59,844 nt of DNA, from contig LVLI01000324.1 of assembly GCA_001687465.1 (NCBI GenBank), positions 1-59,844 on the forward strand, in the 5' to 3' direction. The DNA is from Halocafeteria seosinensis (taxonomy: Eukaryota; Sar; Bigyra; Bicosoecida). The position numbers and the translations under genes were made by a program. The notes under the pieces were generated by a model that saw only the letters and a list, made by a program, of their open reading frames with translations, was not told the DNA's origin and did not search any database. Shown piece by piece: positions 35,139 through 45,700 of this stretch (position 1 is its first letter; every line of letters starts with the position of its first letter).

Positions 35139-38100
35139 TTAGTGCCCATTGGTCGAGGTTAAGCCGTTGGTGTCTTTGTACCCATTCTGCTCCGTGGTAG
35201 CGCAAGTGCCGTTCATGGCTGAAGTGTGCTTGTCTTCCGCACTTTGAGCCTTTGTTTGATGGTGGGATTGTTGTTGCGTTGGTTTCTTCTTTTCCCCTGC
35301 GATACCACGATCATTGGCGTCACTAAGAGCCATAAGGGGGCGCATTGCCGCCGCTAACGAGTTGAAGAGTTGAGGGACTTTGTGTTCTTGGGTGGCCAAG
35401 AGATCCTTGACTCTCTCCCGTTCCGTGGGAGCATTAAAACATGCGGGACAGTTGTCAGTAATTACTGGAAGTCCTGCTTCTTCGGCAAAAGCGGCTAAGT
35501 CCCTTTCGCGAATATTTACCATTGGGCGAGTAATCTTTATATCGCCATCTCTGCAAGGATTGACTTGACACATGTTGCACAACTACCGGCGAACACTCAA
35601 TCCGAATACATACTGGTTCATATAACTAGCTTTCATAGTTCGAAGGACTCCGTTGTAAAACGCGGACATGATGAATGACTCCGCCTGCACGGTAAGACGT
35701 CAAATAGATCAACATTGTAGAACGGCAAACGTCTTGCTTCGCTACTTACCAAATCATCCAGGTGTTGTCCTAAGGCCAGCACATTGCAATTCTCCCGCCG
35801 GCATACGCTGTACATGATTCCTCGTTTCATGCGACTACACCATGCACAGATGGAGTCGTTCGTCATATGCTTTTTAGCTGTACGGAGGAATATAGCGCAC
35901 ATATAATACAATTGAGTTCCGAACTTATGGATACCAACGTGGCAGATTCCATAAATACAAACTTACCATTTTCAATGACAGGTTGACTTTCAAAATGGTA
36001 TTTTATGCCCATTTTCTGTAAATAGTCTTTGAGGGGTGATGGGTCAAATCCTGGAGCTTGGGGGTCAACAGTCATTGCTTCGATATCAAACTTCGACTTG
36101 CTCCATTCTCGATACGCAAACAGCATGTGCAATAAACTTAATGAGTCCTTCCCTCCAGAGAGCGCCACCATTACTCTGTCACCGTTACCCATCATTCGAT
36201 ACATTCTGACCGCTTTCGTTAACGATCTCATCATCTTCTTCGGTGGTCTGTTCATCGCATAACTTCTCGGATTGCGAGGAATTTCTTTCGCCTTATTCTC
36301 TACTTGCGATAAATACGTTGCTAACGATGGCATGACCTCGTCGTTTCGCTTCATGCGCTTCGTGGACCCTTCCCCCGTAGTAAATGTCCTGCCGTACTTC
36401 CTCCCAGAAGCGGTAGATACAGTGCTACTAGGTTCTTCTTCCTGAAAGAAAGAAGGCATTCGACTGAGAGACGAGGAATGACCGGTCTCTTGATGGCTAG
36501 TATGAGAAGGTAACAGCTTAGAGTAGCTGGCGGCGTCACTAGGGGTGGACACCCTTGTCCCGCAGTCGATGGAATTGAATGAAACTGTACTTCCAGTTGA
36601 CGACGTTGGTGACGTCGTCGAAACTAAATCCGATGGCAAGAGAAACCAGCGCAATTCTTTCCCTTCATTGGATAATATGTTGCTTGTTGATTCAGAAAGA
36701 GCATTGTCGTAATACATGGAGAAAGAAGCATGATCCCCACCGTTATTGTTGCGCATACCAAATTTCCCTTCCTGAGTTCGAAGCGTTCGAAATGCGAATT
36801 CTTCTCTAAGATTTGCCAAAATAGTATTGGCTTCTAAAGCACTCTCATCGAAGCTCAGAATGGATATCCGACGCTCTGTGTCCTTTCCTCCTTTAGGTGC
36901 CATGAACGGGCTCTTGATAGATACGGCTTGTTGAGGCCATTCCATCCTCGAGTTTGAAAATCCAATCAATTGCAACCATGCTCGAGGACGCGGGTGTTGC
37001 CTGTAACCAGTGTAGTGCGGATTGCTTACATGTGGGCCAAAGAAAAGAAAAAAGGAAGGAAGAAGGACATACCTTACAGAGCGATGCTTCCATTCGCCTG
37101 TATCAGGGTACGGAACATAGAGCGGCATGAGCTCATGGCCGTGATTGGCAATCCATTCTATTGCATATAAAATATAATTGAACTCCCGTTCACTCATGTG
37201 ATACGGAAATGCAACTCTAACAAAGCCTGGTCTCAGGAGCTCTTCCTTGTGCAACAAACAGTTCTCAAGCTTTTCCGCTTCCTCATCCGTAATGCCCAAC
37301 AAACGAATAGCATACGGTCCTGCGAGTGGGAAATTTGAAGCCACAGTACACAGTCATAAATGATTTTCATCTACCAAAATCATTACATACCAGCACACAA
37401 GCATCCTCCTCGGCATTGAATTCCAAACAGATCGTTGCACAGAGTAGCAACATAATTCCAGTGTAACCTCTTGCGGTACTGCACTCCAGTGGCTTTAGAA
37501 TTTGCTGTCGATTCAAGTATCTCGAACGAAAGAATCGATAGGCAACTGCTAGAATCCGCCGCATATACATATATGTTCGGGTGAGCATTCCACCGGCGCT
37601 TCGCCGTCTTGAGCATTTCTTGCTCTCTGTGCAAGATATGTTCGTATCCCACGCCGTGGTTTTGCAGATGCAAGACGAGGCCGGTTCTTATGCAAGAGAC
37701 AATATCTGGGGTACCACCTTCCTCTCTGTCTTCATCTTTCTCGGTGTATCGAGGGGCGCCATCGGAGTGCACGAAAAAGATAGTACCTCCACCTGGATTT
37801 GATGGCTGAGGAGAAACGAGATTGTGCTTCTTCGCAATTAGCACACCCGCAGTACTAGGCCCACCAACAAACTTGTGAGGCGAAAAAAACGCCGCGTCCT
37901 TGTAGAGTATACGTTCTCGTTCCCAATCAATATAAATATTACACTCAGCTATTTTAGCATTGCTGCTATCCTCAGACTTTGCATTTTCTATTTGAATGCC
38001 GAACGGGGGAGTCTTCCGAACGGGGTTCATTATAACAGGCATATGTGGGGCCGCGGCGGCGTAATCCCAAGTTGCCAAGGCTCCATACGTATGCAGAAGG

Positions 38101-39029
38101 GCTGTGATAGCGTCGATTGGATTCATAATACCGTTGATATTACTCGCGGCACTGAATGCCCCTATGCGAAGCCGCCGTCTTCGCGACAACACGGTCGATA
38201 ATTCTCGCTGTCTCCTTTGTTGCACCTGAGGCACAACGGAGTGCTCTGGTTTGGTCGACTGCTCGAATTCTGCATTCCACTTTCGAATCGTTTCATCGAT
38301 ACGTCGAGCTTTCTCGGCAATTTCCACTTTACTGTTATACTCGGTGCACTGTACTGGGTCGTATTGTTCTTCAGAATACCATGACTTCACCAACTCCTCT
38401 TCCAAAGCTTGCAAATCCGCTCCACCATGCTGAGGATCCTCGGGAATCATAACAAGTTCGGCTCCGGCTTCCTTCCATGGGAGCAAATTCGAATGGTGCA
38501 CGTAGGGTCCAATAAAGACAATCGGCTTCTTCTCTCTGGTAGAGGCATCTTCCTCATCGGCTGTCGATAAATGTTGTTGAATTTCTGACTCCGACTCTGA
38601 TTTCGCCTTCATGTTTTCCCGTGGTAGTTCACTTTCCAGAGCTCGTTGGCGAACATCCAACGCATGAACCAAAGTGTTAACAGCCGAAGTAGCTCCTGAG
38701 CCGCAGAAAAAGACTCTATCGTTGTCATTGGCGCCTGTAACATCATGCACAATGCGCCGTGCCTCTTCACGGAAATGGGTCGATTGATAGCCACATTGAC
38801 TGCTCATTGTGTGAGTATTGCCATAGTAGGGCAATACCTGCTCCTGGATGTACTGCTCAATGCAATGCAAAGACCGTCCGGATGCCGTATAGTCTGCATA
38901 GACCAAAGGAGGCCGGCGGTCCTCTTCCCCAGTGGTCTCTCCATTGCCGTGATTGTTAGCGCCAGAGTATAAGGGTGATGGCACCCCTACACCTTGGCCA
39001 ATCAATTGGGAATGAATGTACTCGTTCAT
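35139..39029 (-). CDS. Fusion: class V aminotransferase (cysteine-desulfurase-like) + TtcA-like tRNA thiolase
   Basis: Six exons (39029-37391, 37319-37073, 37000-35967, 35877-35750, 35684-35614, 35550-35139) keep one frame for 1,176 residues. The N-terminal ~620 residues form a PLP enzyme: the VYADYTASGR entry strand, CGSGATSAVN and K386 in SPHKFVGGP, the expected Schiff-base lysine. A CRGGCLCAG cysteine cluster (539-545) is cut by intron 1, and the small domain resumes with GPYAIRLLG. A ~200-residue Ser-rich linker follows. The PP-loop ATPase has SGGKDS near 909, then two CxxC pairs (CAWC near 984, CPAC near 1074) typical of Fe-S TtcA enzymes, with GQHLDDL and KITRPM. TtcA makes 2-thiocytidine at tRNA position 32 in bacteria. 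Here the sulfur-mobilising and tRNA-thiolating domains share one chain. Introns rule out bacterial contamination. Confidence 0.9.
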
Positions 39030-39075
39030 TATACAATTTGGACTTTAGTGGAGATCAATATCAAACCGACATGAC
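39030..39075. promoter_or_regulatory. 46-bp bidirectional start-codon spacer
   Basis: Only 46 bp separate the start codons of the desulfurase-thiolase fusion (minus) and the membrane protein (plus). Transcription start sites and core promoters must lie within or overlap the opposing genes, or the 5' UTRs must be nearly absent. No TATA box is obvious. Confidence 0.5.
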
Positions 39076-41122
39076 ATGAGGTCACTGGTACGCATGGGCC
39101 GCCAGCTGCAGCTCCCCCCATCGGCATTGGATGGCGCTATACTACGATATCGAGGCTCTACTTGGCGAACAGCGTTTGTCACTACACGCAGTGTATCGTC
39201 ATCCTCGGACAATAACGGAGAAAATGGAGGAGGAGGAAAGCGGTACACGGTATGTAGAGGTGATTGTGCTAGGTAATGGCATGTCTTTATACCTGATGTT
39301 TGATTGCTTCTACAGCCCTTGACAGCACAAACAAAGAGCCAAAGCAATGTAGATACGCTCAAGAATGCCCTGCGCAAGCGACGAGAGACGGAGCAGCATT
39401 TGGTCACGCATGAGCACAGTGCGCTAGCCAAGCAAGATGAGCATGGAAGTCTGGTGGCGAAGGAAAGCACTTCCGGAGCAATGGTGCAGTATGAGGAGTC
39501 TCCCGAAACCAAAGAGGTAAGTTTCGTCCTTTAGGGTATCGCGTCTCCATTGACGTGTTCGAAAGCTCGGCCTCTTTTTGCATCCGTTGTGCCCACAGCC
39601 TTTCGCCAGACGAGTCTTCTTTGGAGCCGCCCACCTATGGGCGGCAGCAGGTGCTTTAGTGGCGCTGTTATACTTCTTTCTTGGACCGCGCCAAAATCGT
39701 CTAGAGCGAAATACGGTACTAAATTCCACGCGCGAATTAAGGTTCCTTCGAGTACGAGCGAAGCGAGCTTTGCTAGCGGCGTGCCCTCATGAGGAGTTGT
39801 ATAGGATCAGAAGAGGAAACAACCTGCATGTATTCGATTCTCAACCAAACGCGGATAGTAGCACCTGCACTGTGATTTTACCTGCAGAAGATGGCGAAAC
39901 TGCTGCATTGTGGGGATTCGTGGCTGTGCACTTAATTGATCGCGTCCGAGTCATCGCCTATCATCGACAGGCCTCGGATACGTCTGAACAGCGAGAGGAC
40001 ACGTTTCGCAGAAGAAGCATGATGAGCAAATTTCATGACTTGCGTGAGGTTATAAATCGAAAACGAATCAACGGCAAAGTTGTCTTAGTTGCACAAGACG
40101 AGAGCACCTGGAGCTCCCTCTTGTTTGGAGCTGTAACTCAACAACATAGTTCTTCTGGTACGACATTCAATCTCTTTGGTGGAAAATCGACGCCAGAAAT
40201 CATCGGAGCAATTTGCGTCACGCCAAAATATTTCCCGCAAAATAGAGTCACCCGATTTTGGGACGCTGTGAAACAAAACTCTAGACATCCTCACAAACCT
40301 GGCATGGAAAGAGAGTGGTCAAAACCACGACACGTTGACACTACCGGTGAGATCACGCGAACATTCCAAAGGAATATTGGAGGAGCAGATTCCACGGTCA
40401 AGGCCTTTGCAAAGTTCTTTGGAAATAGTGCCGGGCATGAAACTGCCAACTACGGCGACCAATACGTTGATGATGCATATTCTCGGCTTCCAGTCCTGAG
40501 CCAGCTTGAAAAAGAATTCCTGAAAGAATATCTTCCAACTGTGCAGTTCCCTGTATATGTTCTTTTTCCCCATCCAGAGACCATGCCATGGGACTTTGGT
40601 CGAGAAAAGCAAGAGCTACTTGCGACTTCGCTCTTTCAAGCCGCCAATGCTGTAGGACATTTCATGGATCCTCGAGGACACTATAAGACCCTGCTCGAAC
40701 AACGACATAGTGAGAAGGGGCTGGACAAGGACTCAGAATCATTGAAAGAAAAGGAAAACAAATTGGAAGAGAATCCTGCGCCCTCGACGTCATTCTTGAG
40801 ATGGATAAAGCTCCGGCTCGCGGGGACAGCTATCGAGAAACTTTATCCATGGAGGAGTGTGTCGAGCGAAGTATCTCAAATCCAGGCTCCGTATTACCCT
40901 ACACTGATCCATAATGTTACGGGAAATATGTACAGCATACCTCTTCAAGCACCTCAAAGCATATCAACACAAGTGCAAGAGTTGCTATCGAGTACACGAG
41001 AGCAGACTTCGACGGTGCCAGTATACGGATCGCTATGGGGCTGGTGGCCGCCACTGGATCGACCAACACCTGTATCTTCTGATAAAAAACCCCGAACAAT
41101 CTTTCGAGAAATGCTTCTTTGA
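39076..41122 (+). CDS. Single-pass membrane protein, 632 residues, unknown
   Basis: Exons 39076-39249, 39316-39516 and 39599-41122 join in frame. The first ~125 residues are polar and low in complexity; a Gly/Asn stretch and then a Lys/Arg/Glu-rich helix are visible. One membrane helix follows (AAHLWAAAGALVALLYFF, about 135-152). The remaining ~480 residues have alternating strand/helix character. The segment KVVLVAQDESTWSSLL, after RVRVIAYHRQ, recalls the nucleophile-elbow order of alpha/beta hydrolases, but lacks GxSxG, so no enzyme is claimed. No family is recognised. Confidence 0.68.
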
Positions 41123-41412
41123 TTCAAAATAACAACATAGCAAGTTGATGCATGGGAATCTCGCTCAGAGCATTTGTGCTATTATCTACCCAAACTGAAC
41201 ACTACCATTGTGCAGTGTGTGTAAGGTTGGAGAGGATACCGCTACTCAAATAATACTCTTTTTGGTGCTTATCTTTCATGCAGCGGCGCAACCAATACAG
41301 GGCGCATTTCACCTTGCTGGGGAAAATGCCCAACGGGTACTCCTCCAAGGATCTTGAGGATCGACTCTTGGGAGTATCTTACTCATGAACTATTACTCCA
41401 CCTATCTTCCCT
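41123..41412. other. Convergent intergenic spacer (290 bp)
   Basis: This spacer lies between the stops of the membrane protein (plus) and Cpn10 (minus). Both 3' UTRs are expected here. I see no gene or repeat. Confidence 0.4.
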
Positions 41413-41897
41413 TTATTCTTCAATTTTTCCTAAGATATCTTCTTCGCGGAAGAGCACGTACGATTCTTCCTGGTCCTCACCAGCCGGCACTTTGTGACCA
41501 CCGAATTCTGGCAGCATTACTTTATCACCTTCTTTCAAAGTGGGAGGAATTCTGTTGCCATCTCTTGTGTAGGCACCTGGTCCTACGGACAGAACTTCGC
41601 CTGTGTTAGTCTTTACATTGGACTCAGGAAGTAAGACTCCACCAGCAGTCTGCAAAACGAGCGCACGCAGGAAGAGTTATAGTATTGCTGAGAGTCTCAT
41701 ATGCCGCAAGTTGTTTGGACATACCTTTGCCTCAGGAATGATCCTCTTAACCAGCACGCGGTCCGAGAGAGGGCGTAACGCTCTTGGGTTAACAAACTTG
41801 GATGCCTGTGTCGCATATGTCAGTGAAACACTCGTGTAATACTTCATAATACAGTGTTCACCCTGACAACCCTGGATATTCTTTTGTTCCACACCAT
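41413..41897 (-). CDS. HSPE1: Mitochondrial co-chaperonin Cpn10 (HSP10/GroES type)
   Basis: Exons 41897-41895 (ATG only), 41805-41725 and 41649-41413 give 106 residues. Cpn10 signatures are LRPLSDRVLVKR, TAGGVLLPE, GEVLSVGPG, GDKVMLPEFGG and the C-terminal LFREEDILG. The loop between TAGG and TNTGE is the mobile loop that binds Cpn60. The heptameric lid closes the Cpn60 chamber, mitochondrial or plastid; no clear transit peptide is visible. An alternative unspliced start at the ATG near 41852 would add 16 residues (MKYYTSVSLTYATQ...) instead of using the ATG-only exon. I prefer the spliced form because the donor and acceptor are good, but the choice is open. Confidence 0.92.
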
Positions 41898-42238
41898 CGT
41901 CACAAGCCCATCACGCTTTCCTCACAAGACATGGAGGTCTCTGAGAGGTTATGTGACAGCCCCCAACCCTTAAACAATACTAGATCGCGGCGCGAATGCT
42001 TGTCCAGGTAGTTAAAAACGCTGTGGAAGCTCGACATACCATTGTTGTGTCGTGTTTTTCCCGTGTCACTTGTGGAACAAAGACAAATTGGGTTCGTTTT
42101 CGCTCTTCCTAAAGATTCGCTACCTCGCACAAAGGATGTATAATTTCACTTGAACAGTGCAAGAAATCGTGGCGCGCCTATTCAAGTCTACGACAGCATA
42201 TATCACTATCGAATGTTCGATGAAGTTCTCTTACTTCG

Positions 42239-42263
42239 TCCGGGCCGCCAGCCCGGATTTTTT
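42239..42263 (+). other. GC-rich stem-loop followed by a T tract
   Basis: TCCGGGC and GCCCGGA pair perfectly around a 5-nt loop (CGCCA), then TTTTTT. This looks like an intrinsic terminator or a small-RNA 3' end, but it lies in a promoter region of a eukaryote, so its role is unknown. Confidence 0.4.
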
Positions 42264-42487
42264 GGTGGCTTGCCCGAAGAACTCTGTGCCCCAGTTAAAC
42301 CAGAAAGGTTACAGAAGCTAAGATAATACGAGAGGATACAATAAAACTAGAGTGTGACTATATACTTCCAGATGTTTTTCACATTGAACTCAAGTCCGAA
42401 TGCAGCTTGGAGCAATTTAGATCGGGCATTATTTTGGTCACTTCGTCGGTGAGTGACTTCAATCTACAACCCAGCTTCACAAGAGAT

Positions 42488-42498
42488 GCGCGCCAAAT
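42488..42498 (-). promoter_or_regulatory. E2F-like element
   Basis: GCGCGCCAAAT contains the E2F/DP core TTTGGCGC on the minus strand. The same 11-mer occurs at 23440-23450 and 23799-23809. Confidence 0.4.
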
Positions 42499-42733
42499 CG
42501 CGCTTACGGAGGGCGCGTTATTCAGTGTGCCTCTGCGCACGAACTGCGTTCGAATGGAATAGAATAGGTTAACTGCAGTCTCTGTGGAATGCAAGTTAGA
42601 TGTGGTACATGTATACTGTAAGCCTTGCATGCACGCACGAACACAATCGTAGCTTCACACGCTGATCACTGACGGTAGTCGTTGGGCCGCATTCGGGCAC
42701 CATTGCAAGGAATTCCGTATACTCTGGTGAACT

Positions 42734-45700
42734 ATGAAAAATTCGGAAACAACCTCCCATGACATGTCTAATCGGAACAAGCAAGTAAATGATCAGGCGA
42801 GTCGATCCGTGCATTTCCGAACCCCTTTGGATACGATGTCGAATCGTTCAGAAAGGAGCAGCAGCCAGAGACAAAAGAGACAAAGGCACGACTTTGTTCA
42901 CAGCCCGAAGAAACGGTATAATGTTGATGAGACTCTTTATCAAAACTTTAGAACTAAACTGCGTCCGGCTGTGTTGCCTACTTCCGGCACGTCCCAGTCA
43001 AGTACAAGGGATGGACAGAGCTCTCACACAGCGACGCTCAAGAAGCTGCCGGAGAAAGCAGTAAACCCTTTATTGCACCGTCTACATAATTCCGAGGGAG
43101 TGTCTCGTGCTCGAAATTGGGAAAGTTTGGTGGAGGTGGCACAGCTAAATCGCTTCTCCTATTCTTCACCTACTGCCGATCATGGAGAATGGGTAACGTT
43201 TCAGCGTTTGCTATCTAAAAGGAAAAAGCTGATAAGGGAGGATATATTGTCCTTGTTAAGCTCTTTGCTCCAGAATCCACCGCCATACCAGTATGCTGCT
43301 CCAATAGTGGAGAGGGGAGGGAATTCGCTCAACTATTCCTACTCTTGGAACCACGACGAGAACGAAGTAATCGCGGCGGAGCATGAAAGTTTCGCAAGTG
43401 CAGTGGCGGATTGGAAAGTAATAAAAAGTATGCTCAACGTTGTTCTTCAGTATACCGAATTTTCGGAAGAATTATTCCAGCTCTATGTCGTAGATAGTCC
43501 GATCCAACGTTTTGAGTTAAGTGGGCTCCGAGGTCCCTTGTGTAATGTAATAAGTATCTTGGTGAACCTCAATATTGGCATGGGGCATAATGACACTGAG
43601 GAGAATAAAAAGAGTGCCGTTGTGCCAAACATGTTGCAGAGCCTAGGCACCATGCTTGCGGTATGCCACAGGAACGGTACTACTGACCTGCTGACAATGG
43701 CTTCCAACTCAGGTATGAATGATCAGTCTGCCCTCGTGTCGGTGTTTCTTCGATTCGAAGGATTAAGAACGCGCGTGTTAGCAGCACAATCGTTAGAGCA
43801 ACTGCAATACAGCTATTGGTCACTAAAATGTGCTAACAGTGGTCAGCCGCTCGTGAAGGAACATTTAGCCTGGAATGCAGAGAGCCGTAGTGCTGCCTGC
43901 TTAGCGATTCTGCTCTCTAATTTTGAGATGAGGCATGATGATAGGAAGCCTTTGAGTAAAGATCATTTGACCATGCTAAAGGATATTAGCATTGCCGAAG
44001 CAGCAATGCTGAATCCTGATAATAGTATTGACAACGTGCGAAGGAAACAGAAGCATCGCAAAATAGCACGCTCTTGGGGAATCGATAGTAATGAAGGGTT
44101 AGTTGCGGCCTTGACGCTAGCTAGCTGTGGGGAAGTTGGATTGATGCTGCTTGCTGAGGAGTGCTGTGAACATCGGGATCCTGCAGTTGTCAGTGCTGCC
44201 GCCACAGCTCTTACCCACTTACTCGTGTACAACGGTTTACCACTATCGAGAACCTATAATAACCGAAAGTTCGCCACGAGAGCAATTTCGTCTGCGAATG
44301 TTGGGAATACTACAGTTCGTCTTTTTCCATCGTGGGAAGGAAGCTCAGTAGAGGTGTCTCCGGACACTCCTCATAACATCGAATTTATAAATTCAAAATG
44401 TATTGCAAGATGCACTGCAATCCAAGCATTCATTAAGCAACGTGAGCGAGGCGGACACAATTCTAACCCTTCGTCAGTTCCGGGAAGGTCTATTGCGGGA
44501 GAAGATTCGTTGTTCTGGAACAACGACGTTGTTAGCGAAGTAACCCTCAATTATTGGGGGGCAAGGAATTTAAGCCAGGTTAATACGCTAAATAGTCCTA
44601 GGGCAAAGAGGATACCACAGAGATCGTTGCAAACTAACACTAGCATGTTGTCGCGAACAGTTCAGTCCGAAATACCGCCCCAAAACGATGACTATGAATC
44701 GCGCATCAGGTCGTCTCTGAATAGAACGGTTGCTGGGGTAGGAGCCGAGCATCCGATCTCAGTTGCACAAGACACTGAGCGCGGCACTGCATTTAGTGTG
44801 AGTGCGACAAGATATGAACGGTTTTCGAGGAGGACTTTTTTCGATGCTCTAGGTGATTCGTCTAGTTCGCCCCCTGTCGTTCTTCTTGCCAACACAAGCA
44901 GTGCACTCAATGTCCTAACTAATCTGAGGGAGCGTAGCTCTCTTTCAGTAAGTGCTACTACCAACTCTTCCTCCAACTCAGCCATAATTTCCGGAGGTAG
45001 CTATATGCTACTCTTTCAACGTATTCTAGGACTTCTAAGTATGAAACATACGGTGATTGTTCGGCAAACGGCTGTAGGGCTATGCGACTGGCCATTTGCC
45101 GGGATTGCTGTTACTTTACGGGACATTGAGGGCCCTCCTTCTGTGTCAGTGGCCGTAACACGTTTGCTGAATCATGTCGCTTCTGCGATATCTCACGACA
45201 ATGGTTTCTTCCGGAATACCTACTCCTTTGGGAGGGACATCTACGAAGGAAGAGAAAGTGAAGCAGCTATTACGGAATTTGAAAACTGGGTGCGCCAGGT
45301 ACCAAACGGATCCAACCACGGTATCTCCTTTTATCAGGGTGGTGTGGTCTGTGATCTATGGAGGGAAGCATTGAGAACGGGCGAACTAGCAGAACAACGA
45401 CTAACCGGGTGCATTACTCATCGAGTACTTATTATGTCGCTTTTCAAAGCATGCATACGTTTCAAAGAGAATGCTGATACGTGCAATGCAGTACTGCGCA
45501 TTCTTAGAAATCTGCCGCCTCCGATACTCGGGGGTGAGAGGCTCTGTAATTGGTTGATGAGTGTCGTCGATAGCCTTCTTAACTCGAGGTTTTCGACGAT
45601 TCGTTCTTGCACTATTAGCTTGTGCCATCAGTGGCTAAAATTCTTGTTTAAGCTGATTGCATGCTCCGACAATTCCAATGCTGTGAGCAGGGTAGACGAT

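Larger units (their letters stand above)
41898..42733. promoter_or_regulatory. 836-bp divergent region between Cpn10 and HEAT-like gene
   Basis: No gene is seen. It carries a 7-bp GC stem-loop followed by six T residues (42239-42263) and one exact E2F-like element (42488-42498), 236 bp before the HEAT-like start. It should contain both promoters. Confidence 0.4.

Noticed and set aside
35863-37344. Separate gene for the thiolase starting at MASNFPLAG
   Set aside because: Those first residues are the 3' part of a 71-nt intron; the acceptor before GPYAIRLLG joins in phase with the desulfurase exon, and GPYAIRLLG is the expected continuation of that domain.
35139-41897. Bacterial contamination or recent transfer (TtcA and GroES-type genes)
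   Set aside because: Both genes contain several spliceosomal introns of the local type and sit among eukaryotic genes.
42239-42263. Bacterial intrinsic terminator
   Set aside because: There is no bacterial operon context; it is kept only as a structural observation.
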